Source: Calditrichota bacterium (GTDB lineage: Bacteria; Electryoneota; B3-LCP). Taken from it: a stretch of 34,456 bases of DNA. Location: assembly GCA_020051775.1 (NCBI GenBank), contig JAGVQJ010000022.1, positions 1 to 34,456 of the forward strand. Direction: 5' to 3'. Position numbers and translations under genes: made by a program. Within the stretch, counting starts at the first letter, position 1. Every line of letters starts with the position of its first letter. Under the pieces are notes generated by a model, which saw only the letters and a program-made list of their open reading frames with translations, ran no database searches and was not told the origin of the DNA. Positions 22,187 to 31,093 of this stretch are shown here, in pieces.

Positions 22187-25100
22187 TGCCGTTATCCGAA
22201 GCTTTGGGTTGCGGAGCCAGGAGGCGCAGATTGCCTTCGCCGGCCAGCGTTTCCAGTTGTTTCAGCAGGTGGTCGTTCAGTGTCAATTGGAAGCCTTCGG
22301 TGCGGAAGAGCTGATCCGGCTTGCCGCCGCCGCATAACCGCAGGAACAGGGGGACAGATCCAGGATATTGCCCGCACAGCCGTTCGATGTGGCTCACGAT
22401 CTCCACACCGATGCGATCGCGATCTAAAGTGATTTCCAAGCCGGTAGTCAGCTTGGATCTGGCAGTGTCTAATGTGATGGTTTCATCGGCGATGATCTTG
22501 ACCGCTTCATTTTCGCGCGTGGAACAGCGCCCCGTGATGACCAGCGAGGCATCTTTAACCAGTGCGGAGCCATACTTCTCGTACGTATCGGCGAAGAAAA
22601 GAGCTTCCACCGATCCGCTGAAATCATTCAATGTGACAAAGGCCATTTGCCGCCCCTTCTTGTCGGGCAGGGTGCGCAGATTGCTGATGTATCCCGCCAG
22701 GCGAATGATCTGAGCATCCGAGGCGCGCTCCAGTTCGCTGAACGGGAGCTGCGAGAAGCTGTTGACCTCCAGCCGGTAGGTTTCCAACGGGTGCGTCGAG
22801 AAGAAGAATCCCAGAGCCTCCTTCTCCTGCGTTTGCATTTCCAGCGGGTTCCAGACTTCCACCTGGGGCAGTTCCGCATGCGATAGCGGGATCGTATCCT
22901 CGCCTCCAAACAGCGATTCCTGTCCGCGATTTCGATCTTCCCGCGCCGCCTGGCCGTAGCGCAGAATGTCATCCAGAGCGGCCTTCTGCTGGGCGCGATG
23001 ACCTTCCAGATAATCGCAAGCTCCTGCCATGATGAGGCTTTCCAGGACTTTGCGGTTGACTTTCTGCATGTCCACTCGTTCCGCCAGATCCCACAACGTC
23101 TTGAACGAACCGCCGGCTTCCCGCGCATTGACAATTTGTTCAATAGCGCCCTGTCCCACATTCTTGACGGCGCCCAACCCGAATCGGATCGTCCCATTCT
23201 CCACTTGGAATCGAGCCACGCTTTTATTGACGTCTGGAGGCAGAAGAGGTATTTTCAGCCGACGGCACTCCTCGATCAGCAGCACCACCCGGTCGGAGTT
23301 GCCCATTTCCGAGGTCAACGAAGCAGCCATGAACTCGGCTGGAAAGTGCACCTTAAGATATGCCGTCTGATAGGCCACCAGAGCGTAACCCGCGGAATGA
23401 CTCTTGTTGAAACCGTACTTGGCGAAGTTTTCCACGTAGTCGTAGATAGCGCTGGCAATTTTCGTATCCACACCCTTGGTTTTCGCCCCCTGGATAAACT
23501 CGTCCTTCAGTTTCTGCATCTCCGAAAGCTTCTTCTTGCCCATGGCGCGGCGCAGGATGTCCGCTTTGCCCAGACTGAAATCCGCCACATCCGAGGCGAT
23601 TTTGATCACCTGCTCCTGATAAACGATAGTTCCGTAGGTCTCTTCGAGAATGGAGCGCAGCAGTTCATGCAGGTATTCGACCTTCTCCGTGCCGTGTTTG
23701 CGGGCAATGTAGCTGGGGATCATCTCCATGGGGCCGGGGCGATAAAGCGCGTTCATGGCGATCAGGTCTTCGATGCGTTCGGGCTGCAATCGCGCCAGAT
23801 TCTCCTTCATCCCCGAACTTTCGAACTGGAAGATGCCCACGGTGCCCTTTTCTGAGAAGAGCTTGAACGTATTGGGATCATTTAAGGGGATGGTTTCCAG
23901 ATCCACAGTTTGACCTTTACCCCGCAGGTCGGCCAAGGTGTCGTTGATGACCGTCAGCGTGCGCAGTCCCAGAAAGTCAATCTTCAGCAGCCCCACCGCG
24001 TCCAGCCACTTCATGTCCCACTGGGTTGTGGTTTCACCCGTTTCCGTCGCCTTGAATAAGGGCACGTAATCCATCAGGTCGCCCGGCGCAATGACCACTC
24101 CGGCGGCGTGGGTGGAGGCGTTGCGATTGACCCCTTCCAAAACCTTGCTGATGGTAATCAACCGCTGATACATGGGATTGGAATCTACCAAAGCGCGAAA
24201 CTCTGGAGCTTCCTCCAAAGCTTTTTCCAGAGTCATGCCCAGCGCTGGAGGAATCAACTTGGCTAAACGATCCACTTCGGCGTAGGGGAGACCCATGACT
24301 CGACCCACGTCGCGCACCACGGCTTTCGCCAGCATTTTACCGAAGGTGATAATCTGCGTTACTGAATTGGCGCCGTACTTGGCCTTGACGTAGTCAATAA
24401 CTTCGGCGCGGCGATTGTCGGCGAAGTCAATGTCAATATCCGGCGGCGAGACCCGCTCGGGATTCAAAAATCGCTCGAACAATAGGCTGTAATGCAGCGG
24501 ATCAATGTTGGTGATGTTCAGGCAATAGGAAACCAGACTGCCTGCCGCCGATCCGCGACCCGGCCCCACCGGGATGTCTTTCGACCGGGCGAAATCAATG
24601 AAGTCCTTGACGATCAGGAAGTAACCGGCGAAACCAAGTTGCCGAATTACGCCGATTTCGTGTTCCAGCCGGTTTAGAGCTTCTTCGGTCGGCTGCGGGA
24701 AACGACGGTTGAACCCGTCACGCGACTGCTTCTCGAAGAACTCCTCCAGCGATCCTTCTCCCGGAGGAATGGGGAAACGCGGGAAGTGCATCTTCCCGAA
24801 CTCTAACTTCAGGTTGCAGCGTTCGGCAATCTCCTCGGTGTTCTTGACGGCGTCGGGGAATTCGATGAACAGCTCGGACATCTCACTGGGCGTGCGCAGG
24901 TGATATCCTCCTCCGCTGAATTTCATGCGGTTGCTTTCCGCCAGATTTTTCCCCGATTGAATGCACAACAGCGCGTCCTGCGCTTCCGCGTGTTCGGCTT
25001 TCAGGTAATGGGCGTCATTGGTCGCCACGAGTTTTATGCCCAGCTTGCGACCCAACTCGACCATCCCTCGGTTGGCGGGAACTTCGTCTTCGATGCCGTG

Positions 25101-25631
25101 GATCTGCACCTCGAAATAAAGGTCCTCGCCGAACAGCCCTTTCAGTTGCGAAGCTTCCTTTACAGCCTCCTCCTCCCGACGATTGATCAGCAATTGCGGC
25201 ACGCGCCCTTTCAGGCAGGCCGTCATGCAGACCAATCCCTGGTGATACTGCTCCAGCAGCTCCCAGTCAATGCGCGGCTTGTAGTAGAAGCCTTCCAGGT
25301 AAGCGCGCGACGTGAGCTTGATCAGGTTGCGGTAGCCTGTCTCATCTTTGGCTAAAAGCACCAGGTGGTTGGAGGTCTCCTTCTGGCCGGTGGCCGAAGT
25401 GCGATCCTGACGCCTGCCCGGAGCCATGTAGACTTCCGCCCCGATGATCGGTTTGATTCCGGCCTTCCCTGCTTCCAGGTAGAAGTCAATGGCTCCGAAC
25501 ATGTTGCCGTGATCGGTCAGTGCCAGGGAGGTCATGCCCATCTCTTTGGCCGCGCAGACCAGATCCTTGACCTTGGCCGCGCCGTCTAAGAGGGAGTAAT
25601 CGGAGTGTGTATGTAGGTGAACGAAGCTCAT
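22155..25631 (-). CDS. dnaE: DNA polymerase III alpha subunit
   Basis: Replicative polymerase of 1158 residues, almost identical in length to the E. coli protein. The PHP domain is at the N-terminus (FVHLHTHSDYSLLDGA, LALTDHGNMFGAIDF). The palm domain has VGPGRGSAAGSLVSYCL and the catalytic aspartates in PPDIDIDFADNRR (about 396-408). Fingers and thumb are intact (NRNASTHAAGVVI, GIFQFESSGM, MNALYRPGPME, FAKYGFNKSHSAGYA). An OB-fold region near 990-1070 (IIRLAGYISNLRTLPDKKG) binds template. It is DnaE1-type: no PolC exonuclease insertion. No strong ribosome site precedes the ATG. A promoter at 25918-25947 would give a leader of about 280 bases full of palindromes. Confidence 0.97.
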   Translation of the reverse strand: MSFVHLHTHSDYSLLDGAAKVKDLVCAAKEMGMTSLALTDHGNMFGAIDFYLEAGKAGIKPIIGAEVYMAPGRRQDRTSATGQKETSNHLVLLAKDETGYRNLIKLTSRAYLEGFYYKPRIDWELLEQYHQGLVCMTACLKGRVPQLLINRREEEAVKEASQLKGLFGEDLYFEVQIHGIEDEVPANRGMVELGRKLGIKLVATNDAHYLKAEHAEAQDALLCIQSGKNLAESNRMKFSGGGYHLRTPSEMSELFIEFPDAVKNTEEIAERCNLKLEFGKMHFPRFPIPPGEGSLEEFFEKQSRDGFNRRFPQPTEEALNRLEHEIGVIRQLGFAGYFLIVKDFIDFARSKDIPVGPGRGSAAGSLVSYCLNITNIDPLHYSLLFERFLNPERVSPPDIDIDFADNRRAEVIDYVKAKYGANSVTQIITFGKMLAKAVVRDVGRVMGLPYAEVDRLAKLIPPALGMTLEKALEEAPEFRALVDSNPMYQRLITISKVLEGVNRNASTHAAGVVIAPGDLMDYVPLFKATETGETTTQWDMKWLDAVGLLKIDFLGLRTLTVINDTLADLRGKGQTVDLETIPLNDPNTFKLFSEKGTVGIFQFESSGMKENLARLQPERIEDLIAMNALYRPGPMEMIPSYIARKHGTEKVEYLHELLRSILEETYGTIVYQEQVIKIASDVADFSLGKADILRRAMGKKKLSEMQKLKDEFIQGAKTKGVDTKIASAIYDYVENFAKYGFNKSHSAGYALVAYQTAYLKVHFPAEFMAASLTSEMGNSDRVVLLIEECRRLKIPLLPPDVNKSVARFQVENGTIRFGLGAVKNVGQGAIEQIVNAREAGGSFKTLWDLAERVDMQKVNRKVLESLIMAGACDYLEGHRAQQKAALDDILRYGQAAREDRNRGQESLFGGEDTIPLSHAELPQVEVWNPLEMQTQEKEALGFFFSTHPLETYRLEVNSFSQLPFSELERASDAQIIRLAGYISNLRTLPDKKGRQMAFVTLNDFSGSVEALFFADTYEKYGSALVKDASLVITGRCSTRENEAVKIIADETITLDTARSKLTTGLEITLDRDRIGVEIVSHIERLCGQYPGSVPLFLRLCGGGKPDQLFRTEGFQLTLNDHLLKQLETLAGEGNLRLLAPQPKASDNGNGKRNNYRKE

Positions 25632-25653
25632 AGGGGATTGCTAATTCCGTGAC

Positions 25654-25813
25654 CACCCGAATAAATTCGGGTGCTCGTTATAAGGTAAGTCACTGAAGTG
25701 ACTGGCTCATCAAGTTTTGCAGACACAGGGAGTATTGGCATGGTCATAAATCCCAATGAAACCGGTGGTTTCAACCACTTTCCTGTTGGCGAGCACCGGA
25801 ATTCATTCCGGTG
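25654..25813. repeat. Composite of four palindromes in the dnaE leader
   Basis: CACCCGAAT/ATTCGGGTG (25654-25673), AGTCACT/AGTGACT (25688-25703), GTGGTT/AACCAC (25765-25778) and CACCGGAAT/ATTCCGGTG (25794-25813). The outer two, each flanked by CGAG on the inner side, are in mirror arrangement around the inner two. This is typical of a paired-palindrome repeat element. Confidence 0.6.
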
Positions 25814-25917
25814 TAATAGGACGAAGCGACTCAGGGGTTATAGTACGCCAACTGTTTATACGAAATTCATAGCTTCCGCAATAACATATCCTTACAAATC
25901 ATGCCAGCGACCTTATT

Positions 25918-25947
25918 AATATAGCGCGTCGGAGGGGTTCGAGTCAA
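25918..25947 (-). promoter_or_regulatory. Promoter of dnaE
   Basis: On the minus strand TTGACT (25942-25947), 18-base spacer, TATATT (25918-25923). Nothing else on this strand lies between it and dnaE. It is divergent from the promoter at 26023-26051. Confidence 0.6.
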
Positions 25948-26022
25948 GCAAAAAGGAGGCGGGAGTCGGAGATAGAGACAAGGAAAACATGATACTCGGA
26001 TTTTATATGCAATAATTTGCAC

Positions 26023-26051
26023 TTGACATGAGAGATACATTTATTTATATT
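26023..26051 (+). promoter_or_regulatory. Consensus promoter of the first beta-propeller gene
   Basis: TTGACA (26023-26028), 17-base spacer, TATATT (26046-26051), about 48 bases before the ATG at 26099. Confidence 0.8.
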
Positions 26052-26098
26052 GGATTCGATTCTCGTTCAAATTCAAAAAAACCGCAAGTGGAGGTCCT

Positions 26099-27544
26099 AT
26101 GCGAACTCTATCAATCCTACTGTTGCTGAGCCTGGTTTATGCACCTTACGTTAAAGGCGAGGAAGGCGACAGTCTTTGGAGTGTCATCTTCGGAGGAAAT
26201 GATTTCGATAGTTTCGAATCCCTCATAAAGACAGATGATGGCAACTATGTGGCTGCGGGTTTGACGGAATCTTTTGGATCAGGTGAATGGGATATGCTAC
26301 TGGTGAAAATGAATGCAAGCGGTATAGTACTCTGGTCGAAATCCTATGGCGGCCCAGATTTGGATGCCGCCTTTTCGGTGATTCAAACTATTGATGGCGG
26401 TTACCTTTTGACCGGATTTACAGAATCATTTGGCATTGCCAATAGGGACCTCTGGATTGTAAAAACAGATTCACTGGGCGACTCTCTGTGGTCTCATACC
26501 TATGGTGATAGTGGTATGGATTGGGGATCGTCCGCGAGTCAAAGCGCGGATGGCGGTTTCATGATTGTTGGAACCAGAGCGCCTATGTTTTCCCCATCGG
26601 ATATCTGGATGATTAAAACCAATTCTGGGGGAGACACTCTCTGGACTAAAACTTTCGGATCACAACAATATGCAGATTTCTGCCATCGCATTATCGAGAC
26701 AAGCGATGGGAATTATCTACTATCGGGGAATATTGCCGGAATGATGAGCCTGATCAAAACCGATCCCAACGGCAATGAGATTTGGCAGAGATCTTTCGTT
26801 AGTGCGACACAATTCACCACGGCCGAGTCGGTAATTGAAACGCAAGATGGCGGCTATGTGGCAGCCGGCAGAAACCTTGCAGCTCTCGGGCAGTATAGCG
26901 CCATCTGGATAATTAAAACTACGGCCGGTGGTGATTCAGATTGGGTGAAATGCTATACTGGTGACCAGGAATACCAAAGCGCTTTTGATGTAACTCAACT
27001 ATCCAATGGTAATCTGCTCATTGTGGGATCAAGAGGAAACAGCCTGAATGATTTGGATGGTTTGGTCATGGAAACGGATTCGTCCGGAGATTCGCTTTGG
27101 CTTGATACTTTTGGAGGGCATTATGCTGAAGAGTATTTCCATGCGGTTCTTACAGCAAATGATGGTAATTACTGGGTTGCTGGAGCAACCGGTACATACG
27201 GATTAGGTTCAAGAGATGGCTGGCTCCTCTGCCTGGAAGGCTATACTTCCGCAACCCAACCATCACCCTTACCTTCTCCTTCCTCCTTCACCCTTCATCC
27301 TCCCTCCCCCAATCCCTTCAACGCCACGACAGCCATCAGCTATCAACTTCAAGCGCCAAGCCACGTCAGTCTGAAGGTCTTCGATACTGCCGGAAGGCTG
27401 ATGGCAACCCTGATAGAGGGACAACGGCCAGCCGGGATGCACGAGGTTACTTTCGATGGCTCCGGCCTGGCTTCCGGTTTGTACTTGGCGAGGTTGACTG
27501 CCGGGGGATTCACGGCGACACAGAAGTTGGTGCTGCTGAAGTAG
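26099..27544 (+). CDS. Secreted beta-propeller repeat protein with T9SS-type sorting domain (tandem copy A)
   Basis: Protein of 481 residues. The signal peptide MRTLSILLLLSLVYAPYVKG ends near residue 20. Residues about 22-380 hold seven or so repeats of about 50 residues: GDSLWSxTYGG, a D-rich turn, TxDGGYxxxGxTxSFG, then DxWIVKTDSxG. This pattern is typical of bacterial propeller blades (delta-60/SBBP-like). A Ser/Pro linker (SPLPSPSSFTLHPPS) leads to the sorting domain, PNPFNATTAISYQLQ, ending KLVLLK. GGAGG precedes the ATG closely. There is no enzyme motif, so binding or adhesion is the likely role. Its last 200 bases are almost the same as those of the next two genes although the repeat regions differ, marking a family grown by duplication or conversion. 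Confidence 0.85.
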   Translation: MRTLSILLLLSLVYAPYVKGEEGDSLWSVIFGGNDFDSFESLIKTDDGNYVAAGLTESFGSGEWDMLLVKMNASGIVLWSKSYGGPDLDAAFSVIQTIDGGYLLTGFTESFGIANRDLWIVKTDSLGDSLWSHTYGDSGMDWGSSASQSADGGFMIVGTRAPMFSPSDIWMIKTNSGGDTLWTKTFGSQQYADFCHRIIETSDGNYLLSGNIAGMMSLIKTDPNGNEIWQRSFVSATQFTTAESVIETQDGGYVAAGRNLAALGQYSAIWIIKTTAGGDSDWVKCYTGDQEYQSAFDVTQLSNGNLLIVGSRGNSLNDLDGLVMETDSSGDSLWLDTFGGHYAEEYFHAVLTANDGNYWVAGATGTYGLGSRDGWLLCLEGYTSATQPSPLPSPSSFTLHPPSPNPFNATTAISYQLQAPSHVSLKVFDTAGRLMATLIEGQRPAGMHEVTFDGSGLASGLYLARLTAGGFTATQKLVLLK

Positions 27545-27560
27545 GATCCGGGATTCGGTT

Positions 27561-27593
27561 TGGGCGATGGGGGCATCGCCCATTGTTGTTTTA
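27561..27593 (+). terminator. Intrinsic terminator after propeller gene A
   Basis: Perfect 9-bp stem TGGGCGATG / CATCGCCCA with a GGGG loop, then TTGTTGTTTTA. The hairpin and the preceding bases up to the stop codon are repeated after gene B (29103-29128). Confidence 0.8.
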
Positions 27594-27626
27594 CGCAATA
27601 TATTTTTACTATTTTCATCGATCCTC

Positions 27627-27655
27627 TTGATTTTTTCGGAAATATGTTGTATATT
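27627..27655 (+). promoter_or_regulatory. Promoter of propeller gene B
   Basis: TTGATT (27627-27632), 17-base spacer, TATATT (27650-27655). It shows that the real start of gene B is downstream of about 27662. Confidence 0.7.
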
Positions 27656-27706
27656 AATTTCGTTGCAAAATGGGTAAGACGACGTTTTAGTTATCTGGAG
27701 GTTAAA

Positions 27707-29086
27707 ATGCTTAGGCAGACGATTTTCATGGCGATTTTGGTTGTGGATATGGCCGGAGTGGCACGCGCTCTGGAAGGAGACAGTTTGTGGAGTCATACAT
27801 ATTCGACGACTCCTTGGGATAAAGCCTACTCCATTATCCAGTGCCGTGATGGTAATTATCTCATGGCAGGTGAAACGGCACAGGTGGGGACGGCATTCTC
27901 TAAAGCTGCGTTAGTTAAGGTTGCTCCCCAAGGCGATCAACTTTGGTTTCAATCCTACGCTCAGTTCCCCAATGATAATGTTGCTTACGGCGTGGTTGAA
28001 GCGCATGATGGCGGTTACGTATTCGCTGGATTTACAAACAGAAATGATAGCCTTAATGAACAAGTTTGGATTTGTAAAACCGATACGAATGGAAATGCAC
28101 TTTGGTCACGAACTTATGGAGATGAAAGTCACGAACGTGCCTGTAATATAATAGCCACCTCTGATGAAGGCTATTTACTCACTTGCTGGAGCATCGGAGA
28201 AGGCACCTGGATAATAAAAACTGATATTAATGGCGACTCGCTCTGGTCGCAGCGGATTGATGGCCTGGTTGCCGTCTGTTCAATTGTGACCTATGACGGA
28301 AATATCCTGACAGCAGGTATGAATGTTTACATGTCCACCTATATTCTTAAAATAAATAATGACGGAGATACCTTGTGGACCCGCAGCTATGCTAATATCC
28401 CTATGCCATATTGTATGCTTGAAACATACAGTCACGATATTTTACTGGCTGGAAACATGTTGATGAAGATTAATTCGTATGGTGATACTTTATGGACGAG
28501 GACAATTGTGGATACAACCTTTCACTACGCCGTCGGTGTACTAGAGAGCGACGACGGTGGCTATATTCTGGCCGGTAATTCAGGCGACCCAATATGGGAG
28601 GACGATTTTATGCTCATGAAAACGAGTGCTTCAGGTGAATGGCTATGGTCGAGAAATTATGATAGCGGCTGGGGCGATATGGCAAATTCGTTCGTGAGGG
28701 GCAATGATGGCAATTATAGAATTGCCGGATACAGACATTACGAATATAGAGCCGAAATATGGTTGGTTTGCGCTGAAGGGCCTTCCTCCGCTGTCGAACC
28801 CGTCCCGATGGAGATTCATCCTTCAGCTTTCATACTTCATCCCGCCTCCCCCAATCCGTTCAACTCCTCGACAGTCCTCAGCTATCAGCTTCAAGCGCCA
28901 AGCCACGTCAGTTTGAAGGTCTTCGATACTGCCGGGAGGATAATCTCTACACTGGTGGATGATAAGCAGAGTGCCGGTACACACGAATCCACCTTAGATG
29001 GTTCGGGCTTGGTTTCGGGGATCTACATCGCAAGACTGGAGGCGGGGGGGTTCAGTGCGACCCAGAAGTTAGTCCTGCTGAAGTAG
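27707..29086 (+). CDS. Secreted beta-propeller repeat protein with T9SS-type sorting domain (tandem copy B)
   Basis: Protein of 459 residues from the ATG at 27707, chosen because GGAGG lies just upstream, the promoter ends at 27655, and the product then opens with a signal peptide (MLRQTIFMAILVVDMAGVARA). An in-frame ATG at 27560 would sit inside the previous terminator. The repeats are like those of copy A (GDSLWSHTYSTTPWDKAYSI, DGGYVFAGFTNRND, WICKTDTNGNALWSRTYGD), with about seven blades, one shortened (KINSYGDTLWTRTIVD). The linker IHPSAFILHPAS and sorting domain PNPFNSSTVLSYQLQ follow, ending KLVLLK. Blade similarity to copy A supports common descent. The function is probably surface attachment (inference). 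Confidence 0.85.
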   Translation: MLRQTIFMAILVVDMAGVARALEGDSLWSHTYSTTPWDKAYSIIQCRDGNYLMAGETAQVGTAFSKAALVKVAPQGDQLWFQSYAQFPNDNVAYGVVEAHDGGYVFAGFTNRNDSLNEQVWICKTDTNGNALWSRTYGDESHERACNIIATSDEGYLLTCWSIGEGTWIIKTDINGDSLWSQRIDGLVAVCSIVTYDGNILTAGMNVYMSTYILKINNDGDTLWTRSYANIPMPYCMLETYSHDILLAGNMLMKINSYGDTLWTRTIVDTTFHYAVGVLESDDGGYILAGNSGDPIWEDDFMLMKTSASGEWLWSRNYDSGWGDMANSFVRGNDGNYRIAGYRHYEYRAEIWLVCAEGPSSAVEPVPMEIHPSAFILHPASPNPFNSSTVLSYQLQAPSHVSLKVFDTAGRIISTLVDDKQSAGTHESTLDGSGLVSGIYIARLEAGGFSATQKLVLLK

Positions 29087-29102
29087 GATCCGGGATTCGG
29101 TT

Positions 29103-29128
29103 TGGGCGATGGGGGCATCGCCCATTTG
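29103..29128 (+). terminator. Intrinsic terminator after propeller gene B
   Basis: Same TGGGCGATG / CATCGCCCA hairpin with GGGG loop as after gene A, followed by TTTG. Identity extends back through the stop codon, so the terminator was duplicated together with the sorting-domain code. Confidence 0.7.
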
Positions 29129-29228
29129 TGCTTGCCTGTCTCGTTTATACAATCGCGAGTGTGATCTACCACACTGCGCTTTACCGCAGTTTCCTACTTT
29201 TCCACTTCCTCATCGAGACCTCTTCCCG

Positions 29229-29234
29229 TATATT
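29229..29234 (+). promoter_or_regulatory. Possible -10 box of propeller gene C
   Basis: TATATT about 70 bases before the ATG at 29306. The matching -35 position reads TTCCTC, so only the -10 half agrees with the other promoters. Confidence 0.35.
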
Positions 29235-29305
29235 GTTATAGTTTGAACAATTCTGGGTTGTTCCGATCAGCCTAAAATCGTAACTTGTATGATACGGAGG
29301 AAAGT

Positions 29306-30943
29306 ATGAAGGCTCTGTTAGCTTTTGTTTGCGTTGTTGGTTTGGTGATAACTGGCGGTTTATTAAGCCCTGCGGGGGCCCAGGTAACCCAGCAATGGGT
29401 GTCGCACTACGATGGTCCGGACAGCGATTGGGACATCGCCACCGATTTAGCCATTGACGGCGACGGCAATGTCTATGTGACAGGCTATAGCTATGATTTC
29501 GGGACCTACTTTGACTATACCACCGTCAAATATGACGCCTTCGGGAATCAGCTCTGGGCGACGCGCTACAACGGGCCGGGGAACGGTAGCGATCGGGCTT
29601 CCAGCCTGGCCGTAGATGGAGATGGTAACGTGTACGTGACGGGAAAGAGTTGGGAACTTGCGACTGGTTGGGGTTATGCAACAGCCAAGTACAATGGCTC
29701 CGGGCAGCAGCAGTGGGAGGCGCGTTATAATTGGGCTCCGGCACAAGACTGGGAAGATGTAGCTACTTGTGTGACCGTGGATGGAGAGGGGAATGCCTAT
29801 GTGACAGGCGGCTGCGATGGCGGATATGCCACGATTAAGTACAACACCGACGGCCAGCAGCAATGGGTGGCGATCTATAGCTATGGGGTTGATGCCGCCA
29901 CGGGCCTCGCCGTGGATGAAAACGGCAATGTATATGTGGCCGGAAAGGAAGTAGATGTCATTTATGGATATAACTATGTCCTTGTCAAGTATAATCCCGC
30001 TGGACAACAGCAATGGTGGGTAAACTACAATGGTCCGGGGGATGGAGCTGATTCGGCTTCCTGTTTTGTTCTGGATAACGACGGCAACGTTTATATAACT
30101 GGCTCAAGTTTCGGGACCGGGGGGGCCGACATGGACTACGCCACTATTAAATACGATTCCGCCGGGGTGCGGCAATGGGTAGCGCGCTATGATGGGCTGG
30201 GAAACTTTAATGATTTCCCTTACAGTCTGGCGGTGGATGGCAACGGCAACGTCTACGTGACGGGGGAAAGCTTTGGCAGCGCCAATTATTACGAGGACTA
30301 TGCCACAGTTAAGTACGACGTGAACGGGCAGCAGCAGTGGGCCGCTCGCTACAATGGGCCGGCTTTCAGCGCGGATCGAGCTCGCCGTATAACCTTAGGC
30401 AACGAGGGTAGTGTGTATGTGACGGGACAAAGTGGAGCAATCAGCACATACAACGACTATACAACGATTAAATACAGTGCCACAGGACAGGAATTGTGGG
30501 TGGTGCGCTATAATGGGCCGGGTAATAGCAATGAGGATGCTCACGGTCTGGCCGTAGATGGGAGTGGCAACATTTACGTGACGGGTGAAAGTTGGTGGGG
30601 AACCGGGCCAACCTACGACTATGCCACAGTCAAGTACAATCAGGCTCAGGCGGTGGATCCCTTAGAGTTGGAAACTCCCCTAGAATTCAGGCTGAAAGGG
30701 GCTTCCCCTAACCCCTTCAACGCCTCGACAGCCATTAGCTATCAGCTTCAAGCTCCAAGCCACGTCAGTTTGAAGGTCTTCGATACTGCCGGAAGGCTGG
30801 TTTCTAAGCTGGTGGAGGAGAGACAATCCGCTGGGGAGCATCAAGCGGTGTTCGACGGTTCGGGTCACGCTTCCGGTTTGTACTTAGCGAGGTTGACTGC
30901 CGGGGAATTCACAGCGACCCAGAAGTTAGTGCTGCTGAAGTAG
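29306..30943 (+). CDS. Secreted SBBP beta-propeller protein with T9SS-type sorting domain (tandem copy C)
   Basis: Protein of 545 residues from the ATG at 29306, which follows GGAGGAAAGT. An ATG seven codons earlier would break the ribosome site. The signal peptide MKALLAFVCVVGLVITGGLL ends near residue 26 (AGA/QVT). Residues about 30-450 are eight or nine SBBP repeats of about 50 residues: QQQWVARYNGPG, a variable turn, LAVDGDGNVYVTGxS, then DYATVKYDxxG. SBBP units form calcium-influenced propellers in secreted proteins. The sorting domain has ASPNPFNASTAISYQLQ and ends KLVLLK. The blades differ in type from copies A and B, yet the sorting-domain DNA is nearly the same, so the tail was acquired from or converted with its neighbours. 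Confidence 0.88.
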   Translation: MKALLAFVCVVGLVITGGLLSPAGAQVTQQWVSHYDGPDSDWDIATDLAIDGDGNVYVTGYSYDFGTYFDYTTVKYDAFGNQLWATRYNGPGNGSDRASSLAVDGDGNVYVTGKSWELATGWGYATAKYNGSGQQQWEARYNWAPAQDWEDVATCVTVDGEGNAYVTGGCDGGYATIKYNTDGQQQWVAIYSYGVDAATGLAVDENGNVYVAGKEVDVIYGYNYVLVKYNPAGQQQWWVNYNGPGDGADSASCFVLDNDGNVYITGSSFGTGGADMDYATIKYDSAGVRQWVARYDGLGNFNDFPYSLAVDGNGNVYVTGESFGSANYYEDYATVKYDVNGQQQWAARYNGPAFSADRARRITLGNEGSVYVTGQSGAISTYNDYTTIKYSATGQELWVVRYNGPGNSNEDAHGLAVDGSGNIYVTGESWWGTGPTYDYATVKYNQAQAVDPLELETPLEFRLKGASPNPFNASTAISYQLQAPSHVSLKVFDTAGRLVSKLVEERQSAGEHQAVFDGSGHASGLYLARLTAGEFTATQKLVLLK

Positions 30944-30973
30944 CGTTTAGGTTTGAGGTTGAGGGTTTGGTAG

Positions 30974-30998
30974 GGGCGCATAGTGTGCGCCCTTTTTT
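30974..30998 (+). terminator. Intrinsic terminator after propeller gene C, from the GGGCGCA palindrome family
   Basis: GGGCGCA / TGCGCCC with a 5-base loop, followed by TTTTTT. Same dispersed palindrome as at 4145-4165. Confidence 0.75.
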
Positions 30999-31031
30999 GC
31001 TTCTGGCTTCTGGATTCTGACTCCTTCTTTC

Positions 31032-31060
31032 TTGCTTTCTCCCCCATTTTTCCTTATACT
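31032..31060 (+). promoter_or_regulatory. Promoter of the envelope-glycan cluster
   Basis: TTGCTT (31032-31037), 17-base spacer, TATACT (31055-31060). Transcription from about 31067 makes the GTG at 31094 the first usable start of the flippase gene. A low-complexity CTCTGCGT repeat (31070-31093) lies between. Confidence 0.55.
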
Positions 31061-31093
31061 ATCCATATTCTCTGCGTTCTCTGCGTCTCTGCG

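Noticed and set aside
22998-23855. 285-codon plus-strand ORF
   Set aside because: Antisense to dnaE, whose protein sequence is continuous and conserved there.
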